Positions 1-10,100 of a stretch of DNA of 64,000 nucleotides are shown here, one piece after another. Numbering within the stretch: the first letter of the stretch is position 1; each line of letters opens with the position of its first letter. Source of the DNA: Prorocentrum cordatum (Eukaryota; Sar; Dinophyceae; Prorocentrales; Prorocentraceae); the NCBI GenBank assembly GCA_963575745.1, contig CAUYUJ010020764.1, positions 1 through 64,000 of the forward strand, written 5' to 3'. The position numbers and the translations under genes were made by a program. The notes beneath the pieces were generated by a model. That model was not told where the DNA came from. It did not search any database and saw only the letters and a list, made by a program, of their open reading frames with translations.

Positions 1-44
1 CCTCCTCCTTCTCACTCCTCCTCCTTCCTCCTCCTCTCCTCCTC

Positions 45-77
<33 letters not shown>

Positions 78-80
78 TCC
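1..80. repeat. CT-rich (TCC)n microsatellite
   Basis: Near-pure pyrimidine tract of TCC/CTC triplets ending in a C run. Similar CTC tracts recur at 20837-20935 and 29459-29530. Confidence 0.9.
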
Positions 81-309
81 GGAAGGGAAGTGTGAGGCGC
101 AGGGGGCAGAGGAGGGAGGGAGAGGACGTAGAGGAGAATACGGACGACGGGGCGGAGGCCCCTCTTGCTTCCACGTGCCCTCGCTGTGCACAAAAATCCG
201 TAGCCGGTTTGGCCCAAGGTTCCAGTCCTTGTCAGGTTTTGCTGCATACCGAACTTGTAATCGGCCTGTGGCGCCGACAGGGCCACCTTCACCTTGCTGA
301 TACGACGCG
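81..309. other. Upstream flank of the first gene, no feature seen
   Basis: Unique GC-rich sequence between the CT tract and the ATG at 310. No spliced-leader relic, promoter motif or RNA gene is recognisable. It presumably holds the 5' UTR and trans-splice acceptor of the gene at 310. Confidence 0.4.
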
Positions 310-1038
310 ATGAGTTTGCTTCGCGTGCTGATTGTCTCTCTCCTGACGGTGACCACCCAGCTGAGCGTGCGCTCGGACGGAGACGGTGCGGGTGCGGATG
401 ACAAGGTGGACTCTCTCGTGTATGAGTTCGGGGGGTTCTTCGAGTTCGTCGGGCAGGTTAGCGATGCTCCTGCTGCTCCTGGCGAGCAGGCGGCGCAGCA
501 GCAGCTCGTCGGGCACGACCGCAAGAGCGACGAGGCCTGGCCAGTGGGGTCGTGGCACGCTCCACTTCGGTCGAACGAAACCTACCCAGGGAAGGCGAAC
601 TGGCCGTTGTTCGACACGCCGCAGTGCTCCGCCGACGACATGACGGTCATCAACTACTGGGCGCTGAAGCAGGCGAAGAAGACGCTCCCGCAGGCCGCCC
701 GCGCGGGGGACTTCAAGACGGGGTCCTGCTACAAAACGTTTACGACCGACTGGTGGTTCGGGATCTCGCAGTGGGTGTCGTGCTACCAGGAGTTCTACAA
801 CGTCTCCACACCGTGCGCCACCTGCATAGGTAGCGTCTACAACATGGCCAAGTACAACATGTCCGAGAACTGCTACAACCTCTGCAAAGGCCGCCCGTCG
901 AGGAGGGACGGCTCCCACTGGTGCTGGGAGGACTGCCAGCAGTGCATGTGGTACGTCGGGCGGAAGCTGTCGGACTGCTACGGTGAGCCCTACGACATGA
1001 CGTGCCGCTATGGCAAGGTCAGGGGGAGCGTTGGGTAG
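310..1038 (+). CDS. Secreted cysteine-rich protein, family unknown
   Basis: Open frame of 242 residues. It starts with a typical signal peptide (MSLLRVLIVSLLTV, cleavage near residue 22), followed by an acidic, Gly/Ala/Gln-rich stretch (about 23-75) and a compact Cys/Trp/Tyr-rich domain. The domain has 12 cysteines at 106, 140, 158, 169, 172, 188, 192, 205, 209, 212, 223 and 232, including CATC and CWEDCQQC motifs. Three possible N-glycosylation sites lie at N89, N164 and N183. The cysteine density, even count and glycosites suggest a disulfide-stabilised extracellular or vesicular protein. I do not recognise the family and assign no function. The ATG at 310 is chosen because it begins the hydrophobic leader. 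The end is uncertain: an AAG/GTCAGG sequence at about 1015-1020 would be a reasonable splice donor, so the last eight residues and the TAG at 1036 may be read-through into an intron. Confidence 0.65.
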   Translation: MSLLRVLIVSLLTVTTQLSVRSDGDGAGADDKVDSLVYEFGGFFEFVGQVSDAPAAPGEQAAQQQLVGHDRKSDEAWPVGSWHAPLRSNETYPGKANWPLFDTPQCSADDMTVINYWALKQAKKTLPQAARAGDFKTGSCYKTFTTDWWFGISQWVSCYQEFYNVSTPCATCIGSVYNMAKYNMSENCYNLCKGRPSRRDGSHWCWEDCQQCMWYVGRKLSDCYGEPYDMTCRYGKVRGSVG

Positions 1039-1550
1039 GGGTAGGCTCAGTGGGGGAATGCGTCGACCCCCAATCGCACACTGATATGGGCTCGATGGCC
1101 GACCCCGTCCATCAGCGTGCGGATATGCTCTCGGGGCTTTTCCCAGATCTATTGGCGATATACCGCCGATTCAATTCAAGGTCGATGTTTCCCCGGGGAG
1201 CTGCCCCCCCCTTCGTGCCCCCTCACAAGGAGCTTGGCAAGGAGGGGTACTTCGAGAAGAACGGCATCGACCCCAAGCGATGAGAAGAGCGTGTCGGCTG
1301 TTTGGGGCCAGCATCCTCGCGCTGTCCAGTTGTGTTCCCCCTTGCTGCGTTTGGCTGTAAGGGAACTTGCGCGTAGGCAATCAGTTTCCGCTGACTTGCG
1401 TCTGCCACATGAATGTGTATCTATATGTACACGCATATATATATATATACACACATAGATATGCACACACATCTATAGACAGCTGTATGAATTCAACCGG
1501 TTCCCTTACCCATGGAAAGCTGACAGAACTCCTGGCCCGTCCGGGGAGCC
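1039..1550. other. Intergenic stretch with a small TA/CA microsatellite
   Basis: No supported gene. A (TA)n/(CA)n tract lies at about 1435-1476. The rest is unique sequence with only short shadow frames. Confidence 0.5.
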
Positions 1551-2015
1551 TGACTCTGGAGCGCCCCAGGAGGGCCCAAGGCGGCCCCAGATGTCCCCAA
1601 GACGGCCCCGGAGGGCTCCAGGAGCCCCCAGGAGGGCCCGACGAGCGCCCCCCGACGGCCACGATGGGCCCAAGATGGCCCAAGATGGGTCCAAGATGGT
1701 CACTCGACGGCCCGGCGGGCTCCCCAGATGGCCCAACGGCGGCACGAAGACAACTCCCAAGAGGGTTTTCCGTAGGTTTCGGCGGAATTGTCGCATTCTC
1801 GGTTTCTCGGTCTCCAGAGCGCCCGACACGGCCGCAGAAGCCCCCGAGATCGCTCCAAGATGGCCCAATGGGCGCCCAAGAGGGCCCTAAGGCGAGCCCA
1901 GGATGGCCCACGAGGGGTCCAAAACGGCCCCCAGACCGCCCCAGAACAACTCCAAGAGGCCCCCAAGATTGCCCTGGGGGGCCAAGAGGGCCCCAAGACG
2001 GCCCAGGAGGCCGCC
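1551..2015. repeat. GGCCC-AAGATGG minisatellite-like repeat
   Basis: Degenerate short repeats of the type GGCCCCAAGACGGCCC and GGCCCAAGATGGCCC fill this segment and leave all frames of both strands largely open, giving artificial Gly/Pro/Leu-rich ORFs. The 1697-2015 part is copied again at 3789-4107 and 5884-6201 as part of the 2.09-kb tandem array. The same family in the opposite orientation is at 18259-18990. Confidence 0.8.
1995..2015 (+). repeat. Left direct repeat (putative target-site duplication), copy 1
   Basis: Contains GACGGCCCAGGAGGCCGCC directly before the relic leader. The same 19-21 bp follow the A-tract at 3699-3719. The 2-bp uncertainty is because AA also belongs to the A-tract. 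Equivalent pairs: 4087-4107 with 5793-5813, and 6181-6201 (left side only). Confidence 0.7.
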
Positions 2016-2037
2016 TCCATAGCCATTTTGGCTCAAG
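2016..2037 (+). other. Relic dinoflagellate spliced leader, copy 1
   Basis: 22 nt matching the dinoflagellate spliced leader with one G-to-A change at its fourth base (2019). The core CCATTTTGGCTCAAG is exact. The leader is followed by GCTGGC rather than a GT donor, so this is not an SL RNA gene; it is the 5' end of a trans-spliced mRNA copied back into DNA. Confidence 0.85.
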
Positions 2038-2114
2038 GCTGGCTTTCAGCATTTTTACCTCATCCGTGCACTCCGCACACTCATTTCTACGACAGCTGGT
2101 TGCTCCATTTGCAG

Positions 2115-3427
2115 ATGGCGCATGTCATTCTGTTCGCCAGCCTGTTCGTGGCCAGCGGCGTGTCCAGCCTGGCCTTTGCAGTAGACGTCGAGCTAATGCA
2201 GATGTCGACCATCGTTCCAGACGCAGCCACTCGACGGACCAGCGCGACGTTGTTAATGAAGCTGAAGGCGGGCTCCACCACTTTCCAGTACGACTCCAGT
2301 TATTGGACAGATGGCAGTTCGGTGTTGAACGAGGCCAGCGGTGCTTCCAGCAGCGACTCTGACGACGAGGACGTCAAGATGTCGGCGTTCAACACAGTTT
2401 CGATCTCTGCCCTCACGTTGTGCTACAAGACGTTGGACAATTGCTACACGTACGAACTGGGTGCGACGTACACCAGCGCGCAATCGCTTTTCAGCTCGGG
2501 TTTCATCCGCAGCCTCAACATGGGTCATGGCTCTGGAACCGCTGCCGAAGGAAAGAAGGCCTGGACCGACCTGTTTCTGCCGCCGGGAACGGCAACCTGG
2601 TACGACGACTTCTGGAATGGGAACGGAGGTGGCAATTGCGATATGCAGCGGCCAGGAATCAACACCCAGTGCAATGACAACAATTGGGCCCGCATCGGGT
2701 ACTGCGTGAACCTTCCTGACCAGAGTTGCCAGTCCTCTGACAGCAGCGATGCCGATTCTCCTGTAGGGATCGGGCTGAAGACGCAGAACTGGCCCAACAA
2801 TGTCAACGCCCCTTTCGGCGAGTACTTCATACATGGCGCCGGGACGTCTGTGGTGCAGAGCTTCCAGCACCAAGCATGGCTCTTTGCAGGATCGGGCCCA
2901 CTCCCGGCGGGGCTGCTGCCATCGGTGATCCCCACCTTCAAAACATTCATGGTGACCGGTTCGACCTGATGAAGGAGGGCAGCCACGTTTTGATCAACAT
3001 TCCTCGTGGAATGAGCGCTGAAAACGCATTGCTTCGCGTCCAGGCCGATGCGCGCCGGCTGGGAGGACATTGCGCGGATATGTACTTCCAGGAGTTGAAC
3101 ATTACGGGGTCGTGGGCAGATGCGAAACAAGCTGGTGGGTATCACTACAGCGTGTCGCAGTATGAGGTCAAGACTCCCGAATGGGTTGCTCTGGGTAAAG
3201 TTGAGCTGAAAGTCGTGCATGGGCATACGGATGGTGGCCTCCGCTACTTGAATGTGTACGTGAAGCATTTAGGGCGAGCAGGGTTTGCTGTCGGAGGTCT
3301 TCTGGGAGACGATGACCACGGGGACGTGATCGTTCCTCCAGAGGCGTGTGCCAAGCACCTGTCTCTGCCCGCGGAGAAGACGCACAAAACCAATGTGGTC
3401 TCAGTCGCGGAGGCAAGCCTGGCGTGA
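2115..3427 (+). pseudogene. Secreted GDPHL (vWF-D-like) domain protein, copy 1, one frameshift
   Basis: The ATG at 2115 follows TTTGCAG, a good trans-splice acceptor, and opens a signal peptide (MAHVILFASLFVASG, cleavage near residue 22). A Ser/Thr/Tyr-rich N-terminal region follows, then a C-terminal domain starting with the GDPHL motif (2924-2938) and containing IHGDRFDLMKEGSH and a GLLGDDDH segment. GDPH plus FDL is characteristic of von Willebrand type D-like domains, which in dinoflagellates occur in secreted proteins of unknown role. The first frame runs to a TGA at 2967-2969; the second covers 2876-3427. The break is at 2897-2899, where copy 1 has CCC and copy 2 has CCCC. With that one base the product would be about 437 residues. 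The mutation may be real decay or a homopolymer error in the assembly. Few cysteines are present, unlike classical vWD domains, so the family call is tentative. Confidence 0.7.
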
Positions 3428-3693
3428 TCGTGCGCTATGATGCGGCCGCTCATCAGGCGAGCGACGCAGGACAATGGGGGCCACCAGGCCTTCCCTTCGC
3501 CCCTCAGCCGCGGTCTGGCCTTCCCGGTGCGCCCACTGGTGAGTTGCTAGCCTGTGTATCTGCCAGTCCACAGGTGGTTGCGTAGGCTCTTCGGCCTCTT
3601 TCTGCCATCTCGGCTTGATTCTCCCCGACTCGGCATGTGCTCCTCGCCGCTGACACTTCTGTGCCTGTCCGATGACAAGCAAATCAATTCAAC
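3428..3693 (+). other. 3' UTR of retrogene copy 1
   Basis: Unique non-coding sequence between the TGA at 3425-3427 and the A-tract. It is repeated almost unchanged at 5519-5787 after copy 2. No AATAAA-type signal is seen; dinoflagellates generally lack one. Confidence 0.55.
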
Positions 3694-4107
3694 AAAAAAA
3701 GACGGCCCAGGAGGCCGCCAAGACGGCCTGAAAGCGGCTTCCCGAGACCCCGAAGAGGGCGCACTCGGCACGCTGCATAGTGCGGCGACGGTCACTCGAC
3801 GGCCCGGCGGGCTCCCCAGATGGCCCAACGGCGGCACGAAGACAACTCCCAAGAAGGTTTTCCGTAGGTTTCGGCGGAATTGTCGCATTCTCGGTTTCTC
3901 GGTCTCCAGAGCGCCCGACACGGCCGCAGAAGCCCCCGAGATCGCTCCAAGATGGCCCAATGGGCGCCCAAGAGGGCCCTAAGGCGAGCCCAGGATGGCC
4001 CACGAGGGGTCCAAAACGGCCCCCAGACCGCCCCAGAACAACTCCAAGAGGCCCCCAAGATTGCCCTGGGGGGCCAAGAGGGCCCCAAGACGGCCCAGGA
4101 GGCCGCC

Positions 4108-4129
4108 TCCATAGCCATTTTGGCTCAAG
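4108..4129 (+). other. Relic spliced leader, copy 2
   Basis: Same 22 nt and same G-to-A variant as copy 1, preceded by the same direct repeat (4087-4107). Sharing the variant shows the copies arose by duplication of one insertion. Confidence 0.85.
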
Positions 4130-4206
4130 GCTGGCTTTCAGCATTTTTACCTCATCCGTGCACTCCGCACACTCATTTCTACGACAGCTGGTTGCTCCAT
4201 TTGCAG

Positions 4207-5518
4207 ATGGCGCATGTCATTCTGTTCGCCAGCCTGTTCGTGGCCAGCGGCGTGTCCAGCCTGGCCTTTGCAGTAGACGTCGAGCTAATGCAGATGTCGA
4301 CCATCGTTCCAGACGCAGCCACTCGGCGGACCGGCGCGACGTTGTTAATGAAGCTGAAGGCGGGCTCCACCACTTTCCAGTACGACTCCAGTTATTGGAC
4401 AGATGGCAGTTCGGTGTTGAACGAGGCCAGCGGTGCTTCCAGCAGCGACTCTGACACGAGGTCAAGATGTCGGCGTTCAACACAGTTCGATCTCTGCCCT
4501 CACGTTGTGCTACAAGACGTGGACAATTGCTACACGTACGAACTGGGTTTGCGACGTACACCAGCGCGCAAATCGCTTTTCAGCTGGGTTTCATCCGCAG
4601 CCTCAACAGGGTCATGGCTCTGGAACCGCTGCCGAAGAAAGAAGCCTGGACCGACCTGTTTCTGCCGCCGGGAACGGCAACCTGGTACGACGACTTCTGG
4701 AATGGGAACGGACTGGTGGCAATTGCGATATGCACGGCCAGGAATCAAACACCAGTGGCAATGACAACCAATTGGGCCCGCATCGGGTTACTGCGTGAAC
4801 CTTTCCTGACCAGAGTTGCCAGTCTCTGACAAGCAGCGATGCCGATTCTCCTGTAGGGATCGGGCTGAAGACGCAGAACTGGCCCAACAATGTCAACGCC
4901 CCTTTCGGCGAGTACTTCATACATGGCGCCGGGACGTCTGTGGTGCAGAGCTTCCAGCACCAAGCATGGCTCTTTGCAGGATCGGGCCCCACTCCCGGCG
5001 GGGCTGCTGCCATCGGTGATCCCCACCTTCAAAACATTCATGGTGACCGGTTCGACCTGATGAAGGAGGGCAGCCACGTTTTGATCAACATTCCTCGTGG
5101 AATGAGCGCTGAAAACGCATTGCTTCGCGTCCAGGCCGATGCGCGCCGGCTGGGAGGACATTGCGCGGATATGTACTTCCAGGAGTTGAACATTACGGGG
5201 TCGTGGGCAGATGCGAAACAAGCTGGTGGGTATCACTACAGCGTGTCGCAGTATGAGGTCAAGACTCCCGAATGGGTTGCTCTGGGTAAAGTTGAGCTGA
5301 AAGTCGTGCATGGGCATACGGATGGTGGCCTCCGCTACTTGAATGTGTACGTGAAGCATTTAGGGCGAGCAGGGTTTGCTGTCGGAGGTCTTCTGGGAGA
5401 CGATGACCACGGGGACGTGATCGTTCCTCCAGAGGCGTGTGCCAAGCACCTGTCTCTGCCCGCGGAGAAGACGCACAAAACCAATGTGGTCTCAGTCGCG
5501 GAGGCAAGCCTGGCGTGA
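4207..5518 (+). pseudogene. Secreted GDPHL domain protein, copy 2, several frameshifts
   Basis: Near-identical to copy 1, with the same signal peptide start at 4207. From about 4455 to 4830 it differs by more than ten one- or two-base indels (for example a lost T in a TTT run and an added A in CGCAATCGC), which scramble the frame. From about 4850 it is clean again, and the frame 4940-5518 shows the correct passage through GGGCCCC into GDPHL (5015-5029). Indels cluster in one island while the flanks are identical. That fits an unpolished consensus stretch better than natural decay, though neither can be excluded. Confidence 0.65.
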
Positions 5519-5794
5519 TCGTGCGCTATGATGCGGCCGCTCATCAGGCGAGCGACGCAGGACAATGGGGGCCACCAGGCCTTCCCTTCGCCCCTCAGCC
5601 GCGGTCTGGCCTTCCCGGTGCGCCCACTGGTGAGTTGCTAGCCTGTGTATCTGCCAGTCCACAGGTGGTTGCGTAGGCTCTTCGGCCTCTTTCTGCCATC
5701 TCGGCTTGATTCTCCCCGACTCGGCATGACATTGCTCCTCGCCGCTGACACTTCTGTGCCTGTCCGATGCAAGCAAATCAATTCAACAAAAAAA
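5519..5794 (+). other. 3' UTR and A-tract of copy 2
   Basis: Non-coding tail ending in seven A (5788-5794), followed by the right direct repeat at 5793-5813 and the minisatellite segment leading into unit 3. Confidence 0.55.
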
Positions 5795-6201
5795 GACGGC
5801 CCAGGAGGCCGCCAAGACGGCCTGAAAGCGGCTTCCCGAGACCCCGAAGAGGGCGCACTCGGCACGCTGCATAGTGCGGCGACGGTCACTCGACGGCCCG
5901 GCGGGCTCCCCAGATGGCCCAACGGCGGCACGAAGACAACTCCCAAGAGGGTTTTCCGTAGGTTTCGGCGGAATTGTCGCATTCTCGGTTTCTCGGTCTC
6001 CAGAGCGCCCGACACGGCCGCAGAAGCCCCCGAGATCGCTCCAAGATGGCCCAATGGGCGCCCAAGAGGGCCCTAAGGCGAGCCCAGGATGGCCCACGAG
6101 GGGTCCAAAACGGCCCCCAGACCGCCCCAGAACAACTCCAAGAGGCCCCCAAGATTGCCCTGGGGGGCCAAGAGGGCCCCAAGACGGCCCAGGAGGCCGC
6201 C

Positions 6202-6223
6202 TCCATAGCCATTTTGGCTCAAG
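6202..6223 (+). other. Relic spliced leader, copy 3
   Basis: Third identical one-mismatch leader, preceded by the direct repeat at 6181-6201. Confidence 0.85.
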
Positions 6224-6300
6224 GCTGGCTTTCAGCATTTTAACCTCATCCGTGCACTCCGCACACTCATTTCTACGACAGCTGGTTGCTCCATTTGCAG

Positions 6301-7083
6301 ATGGCGCATGTCATTCTGTTCGCCAGCCTGTTCGTGGCCAGCGGCGTGTCCAGCCTGGCCTTTGCAGTAGACGTCGAGCTAATGCAGATGTCGACCATCG
6401 TTCCAGACGCAGCCACTCGACGGACCGGCGCGACGTTGTTAATGAAGCTGAAGGCGGGCTCCACCACTTTCCAGTACGACTCCAGTTATTGGACAGATGG
6501 CAGTTCGGTGTTGAACGAGGCCAGCGGTGCTTCCAGCAGCGACTCTGACGGACGAGGACGTCAAGAGTCGGCGGTCAACACAGTTCGATCTCCTGCCTCA
6601 CGTTAGTGCTACAAGAACGTTGGACAAATGCACACGTACGAAATGGGTGCGACGTACACCAGCGCGCAATCGCTTTTCAGCTCGGGTTTCATCCGCAGCC
6701 TCAACATGGGTCATGGCTCTGGAACCGCTGCCGAAGGAAAGAAGGCCTGGACCGACCTGTTTCTGCCGCCGGGAACGGCAACCTGGTACGACGACTTCTG
6801 GAATGGGACCGGAGGTGGCAATTGCGATATGCAGCGGCCAGGAATCAACACCCAGTGCAATGACAACAATTGGGCCCGCATCGGGTACTGCGTGAACCTT
6901 CCTGACCAGAGTTGCCAGTCCTCTGACAGCAGCGATGCCGATTCTCCTGTAGGGATCGGGCTGAAGACGCAGAACTGGCCCAACAATGTCAACGCCCCTT
7001 TCGGCGAGTACTTCATACATGGCGCCGGGTCGTCTGTGGTGCAGAGCTTCCAGCACCAAGCATGGCTCTTTGCAGGATCGGGC
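6301..7083 (+). pseudogene. Secreted GDPHL protein gene, copy 3, truncated
   Basis: Same start (ATG at 6301 after TTTGCAG) and signal peptide. It has a cluster of indels at 6548-6640, then a clean frame from about 6628. Similarity to copies 1 and 2 stops after 7083, just before the position of the GDPHL domain, which is therefore missing. The frame continues through 92 bp of unrelated sequence (7084-7175) into a 17-G run and then into the Ser/Thr repeat, but one base out of its frame. It may be a broken retrogene copy, an assembly join, or the real 5' exon of the giant Ser/Thr gene. Confidence 0.65.
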
Positions 7084-7192
7084 TGTGTTGCTGGGAAGCG
7101 GATTAGCAGTGTTTGGCCGTGGTCGCATGGCCCAAGCTTTGCCAGGCACCGTGCCCGATCTATAGGGTTCGACACGGGGGGGGGGGGGGGGG
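7084..7192. other. Junction sequence ending in a 17-base G run
   Basis: 92 bp not found elsewhere in the window, then G at 7176-7192. The run separates the truncated third gene copy from the Ser/Thr repeat. Such a run is error-prone in sequencing and could hide the true frame relation. Confidence 0.6.
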
Positions 7193-10100
7193 TCCACCTG
7201 CACGGAGTCGAGTACCACGTCGCGGACCAGCACTACGGATTCCAGCAGCACAACGGCATCCACCACTACGGCATCCAGCACCACGTCGCGGACAAGCACC
7301 ACGGAAACGAGCAGCACCACGGTTTCTACCACGACGGCGTCGAGCACCACGTCGCGGACCAGCTCTTCGGCAACGAGCAGCACTACGAGGTCGACTACCA
7401 CGGAGTCCAGCACGACGTCCTGGACCAGCACTACGGAAACGAGCAGCACAACGAGATCTTCCACTACAGGGTCAAGCACTACGTCGAGATCCAGCACTAC
7501 GGAAACGAGCAGCTCCACTGTCCTTCGACTAAACGATCTACACCACATTCAGGACCACACCAACCATCAGGCAGCACACCAACAGTCCACGACACCGAGC
7601 AGCAGAACCCACGCTCTCCAGCACCCGATTCGAGGTTCTGGCGGCGGACCAGCACCACGAAACGACAGCACATCGTCCACCACCACCATTCAGCACCATT
7701 CGCAAACAAGCCTACGATCGAGCACTACCTCGTTCCAACCACGTCGATCTAGCAGCACGTCGTGAACACCCCACGAAACCAGCAGCATCACGGTGTCCAC
7801 CACGACGATCAGTACCACCTCGCGACCACACACCACACCGAAACAACCCAAAACCACGGTTCCACCACGCAATCGATACCACGTCGCGCCCACACACGAC
7901 TCAAGCAGTACCACCATCCACCACGACGGATCAGCAGTACCACGGTCCAGTACGACGAGACACACTTCGTCCGCGGAGCACACTAAGGAACCAGCATACC
8001 AACAGAGCTCCCACAAACGGAATCGAGCACGACGTCTCGGACGAGCAGCACAGAAACGAGCAGCACCACCGCTTCCACCACAGCACAGTCTAGCACGAAG
8101 TCGCGGACCAGCACGACGGAAACGAGCAGCACAACGAGGTCTTCTACTACAGAGTCGAGCACTACGTCGAGATCCAGCACTACGGAAACGAGCAGCTCCA
8201 CGAGGTCTTCTACTACGGAGTCGAGCACCACATCAGGGACCAGCACTACGGAAACGACCAGCACCACAGTGTCCACGACTACCGAGTCGAGCAGTACCAC
8301 GGTGTCCAGCACTTCGGATTCGAGCACGTCATCGCGGACCAGCACCACAGAAACAAGCAGCATAACGGGGTCCACCACCACGGCATCCAGCACCACTTCG
8401 CGAACAAGCACTACCGAATCGAGCACTACTACGGTGTCCACCACGTCGGAGTCTAGCAGCACGTCGTGGACTAGCACCACGGAAACGAGCAGCACCACGG
8501 TGTCCACCACGACGGAGTCTAGCAGCACGTCGCGGACCAGCACCACCGAAACAAGCAGCATCACGGTGTCCACCACGTCGGAGTCGAGTACCACGTCGCG
8601 GACCAGCACTACGGAATCAAGCAGTACCACGGGGTCCACCACCACGGAAACGAGCAGCAGCACGGGTTCCACGATGACGGATTCGAGCACAACATCGCGA
8701 ACAAGCGCTACAGAGACGAGCAGCACAACAGTTTCCACCAGCACGGATTCTAGCACGACGTCGCGGTCCAGCACCACGGAAACCAGCAGTACAACAAGGT
8801 CTTCCACTACGGATTCGAGCAGTACATCTCAATCTAGCACTACAGACACCAGTAGCACCACGAGATCTTCTACTACTGAGTCGAGCACCACATCGCCGTC
8901 AAGCACTACGGAAACGAGCAGTACCACTGGGTCCACCACTACGGGGACCAGCACTACCACGGGGTCCACGATGACAGGGTCGAGCACGTCATCGCGGACG
9001 AGCACTACCGAAACGAGCAGTACCACCGTGTCCACCACCACGAACTCGAGCACGACGTCGCGGACGAGCACTACGGTAACGAGCAGCACCACGGTGTCCA
9101 CCACTACGGGGACAAGCACGACGTCGCGGACCAGCACTACAGAAACGAGTAGTATCACCGGGTCTTCCACAACGGGATCGAGCACCGCGTCACGGACTAG
9201 CACTACGGAGACGAGCACTACCACGGCGTCCTCCACAACGGAGTCCAGCACGACATCCAGGACAAGTTCTACGGGAACAAGCAGTAGCACGGGGTCCAGC
9301 ACCACGGAGTCAAGCACTACGTCGCGCACCAGCAAGACAGAGTCGAGCAGCACCACTGTGTCCACAACGACGGAGTCGAGCAGCACCACGGTACGGTGTC
9401 CACCACGTCGGAGTCGAGTACCACGTCGCGGACCAGCACTACAGATACAAGCAGCACAACGGCATCCACCTCTACGGCATCCAGCACTACGTCGCGGACA
9501 AGCTCCACGGAAACGAGCAGCACCACGGTTTCCACCACGACGGCGTCGAGCACCACGTCGTGGACCAGCAACTTCGGCAACGAGGCGCATCTACGAGTTC
9601 GACTAACCACGTAGTCCTATCACTACGTCCTGGACCGCACGACCAGGAACAGAGCAGCCAACGATGTACTTCCACTACAGAGTCAAGCCTACGTCGAGAT
9701 CCAGCACTACGGAAACGAGCAGCTCCACGAGGTCTTCTACTACAGAGTCGAGCACCACATCAGGGACCAGCACCACGCAATCGAGCAGCACCACAGGTCC
9801 ACGACTACCGAGTCGAGCAGTACCACGGTGTCCAGCACCACGGATTCGAGCACGACTTCGCGGACCAGCACCACGGAAACGAGCAGCACAACGGGGTCCA
9901 CGACCACGGCATCCAGCACCACTTCGCGAACAAGCACTACCGAATCGAAGCACTACCACGGTGTCCACCACGTCGGAGTCTAGCAGCTCGTCTTGGACCA
10001 GCACCACGGAAACCAGCAGCATCACGGTGTCCACCACGACGGAGTCGAGTACCACGTCGCGGACCAGCACCACCGAAACAAGCAGCACCACGGTGTCCAC

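Larger units (their letters stand above)
2016..3700 (+). mobile_element. Retroposed spliced-leader mRNA (processed retrogene)
   Basis: From 5' to 3': relic leader (2016-2037), 77-nt 5' UTR, intronless gene (2115-3427), 3' UTR (3428-3693) and a seven-A tract (3694-3700). It is bracketed by the 19-21 bp direct repeats at 1995-2015 and 3699-3719. This is the full set of marks expected when a LINE enzyme reverse-transcribes a capped, trans-spliced, polyadenylated mRNA and inserts it. The target was the GGCCC minisatellite, which contains similar short words, so a chance direct repeat is the main alternative; its exact placement at both ends argues against that. Confidence 0.75.
1697..7083 (+). 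repeat. Tandem array of about 2.09-kb units, 2.6 copies
   Basis: The segment starting GGTCACTCGACGGCCC at about 1697 recurs at about 3789 and 5884. The leader relics are 2092 and 2094 bp apart (2016, 4108, 6202). Each unit holds GGCCC minisatellite, a relic spliced leader, a GDPHL-protein gene, its 3' UTR and a short A-tract. The third unit stops at 7083, inside the gene, where sequence similarity ends abruptly. Copies are almost identical apart from clusters of one-base indels at 4450-4830 and 6548-6640, so duplication was recent or the copies are being homogenised. Confidence 0.9.

Noticed and set aside
1367-2052. Gly/Pro/Trp-rich frames on both strands, resembling collagen-like proteins
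   Set aside because: They come from the GGCCC minisatellite, which is open in several frames at once and has no start context or domain.
6628-7752. Apparent fusion of a secreted protein with a His-rich tail
   Set aside because: The His-rich part is the Ser/Thr repeat read one base out of frame after the 17-G run.
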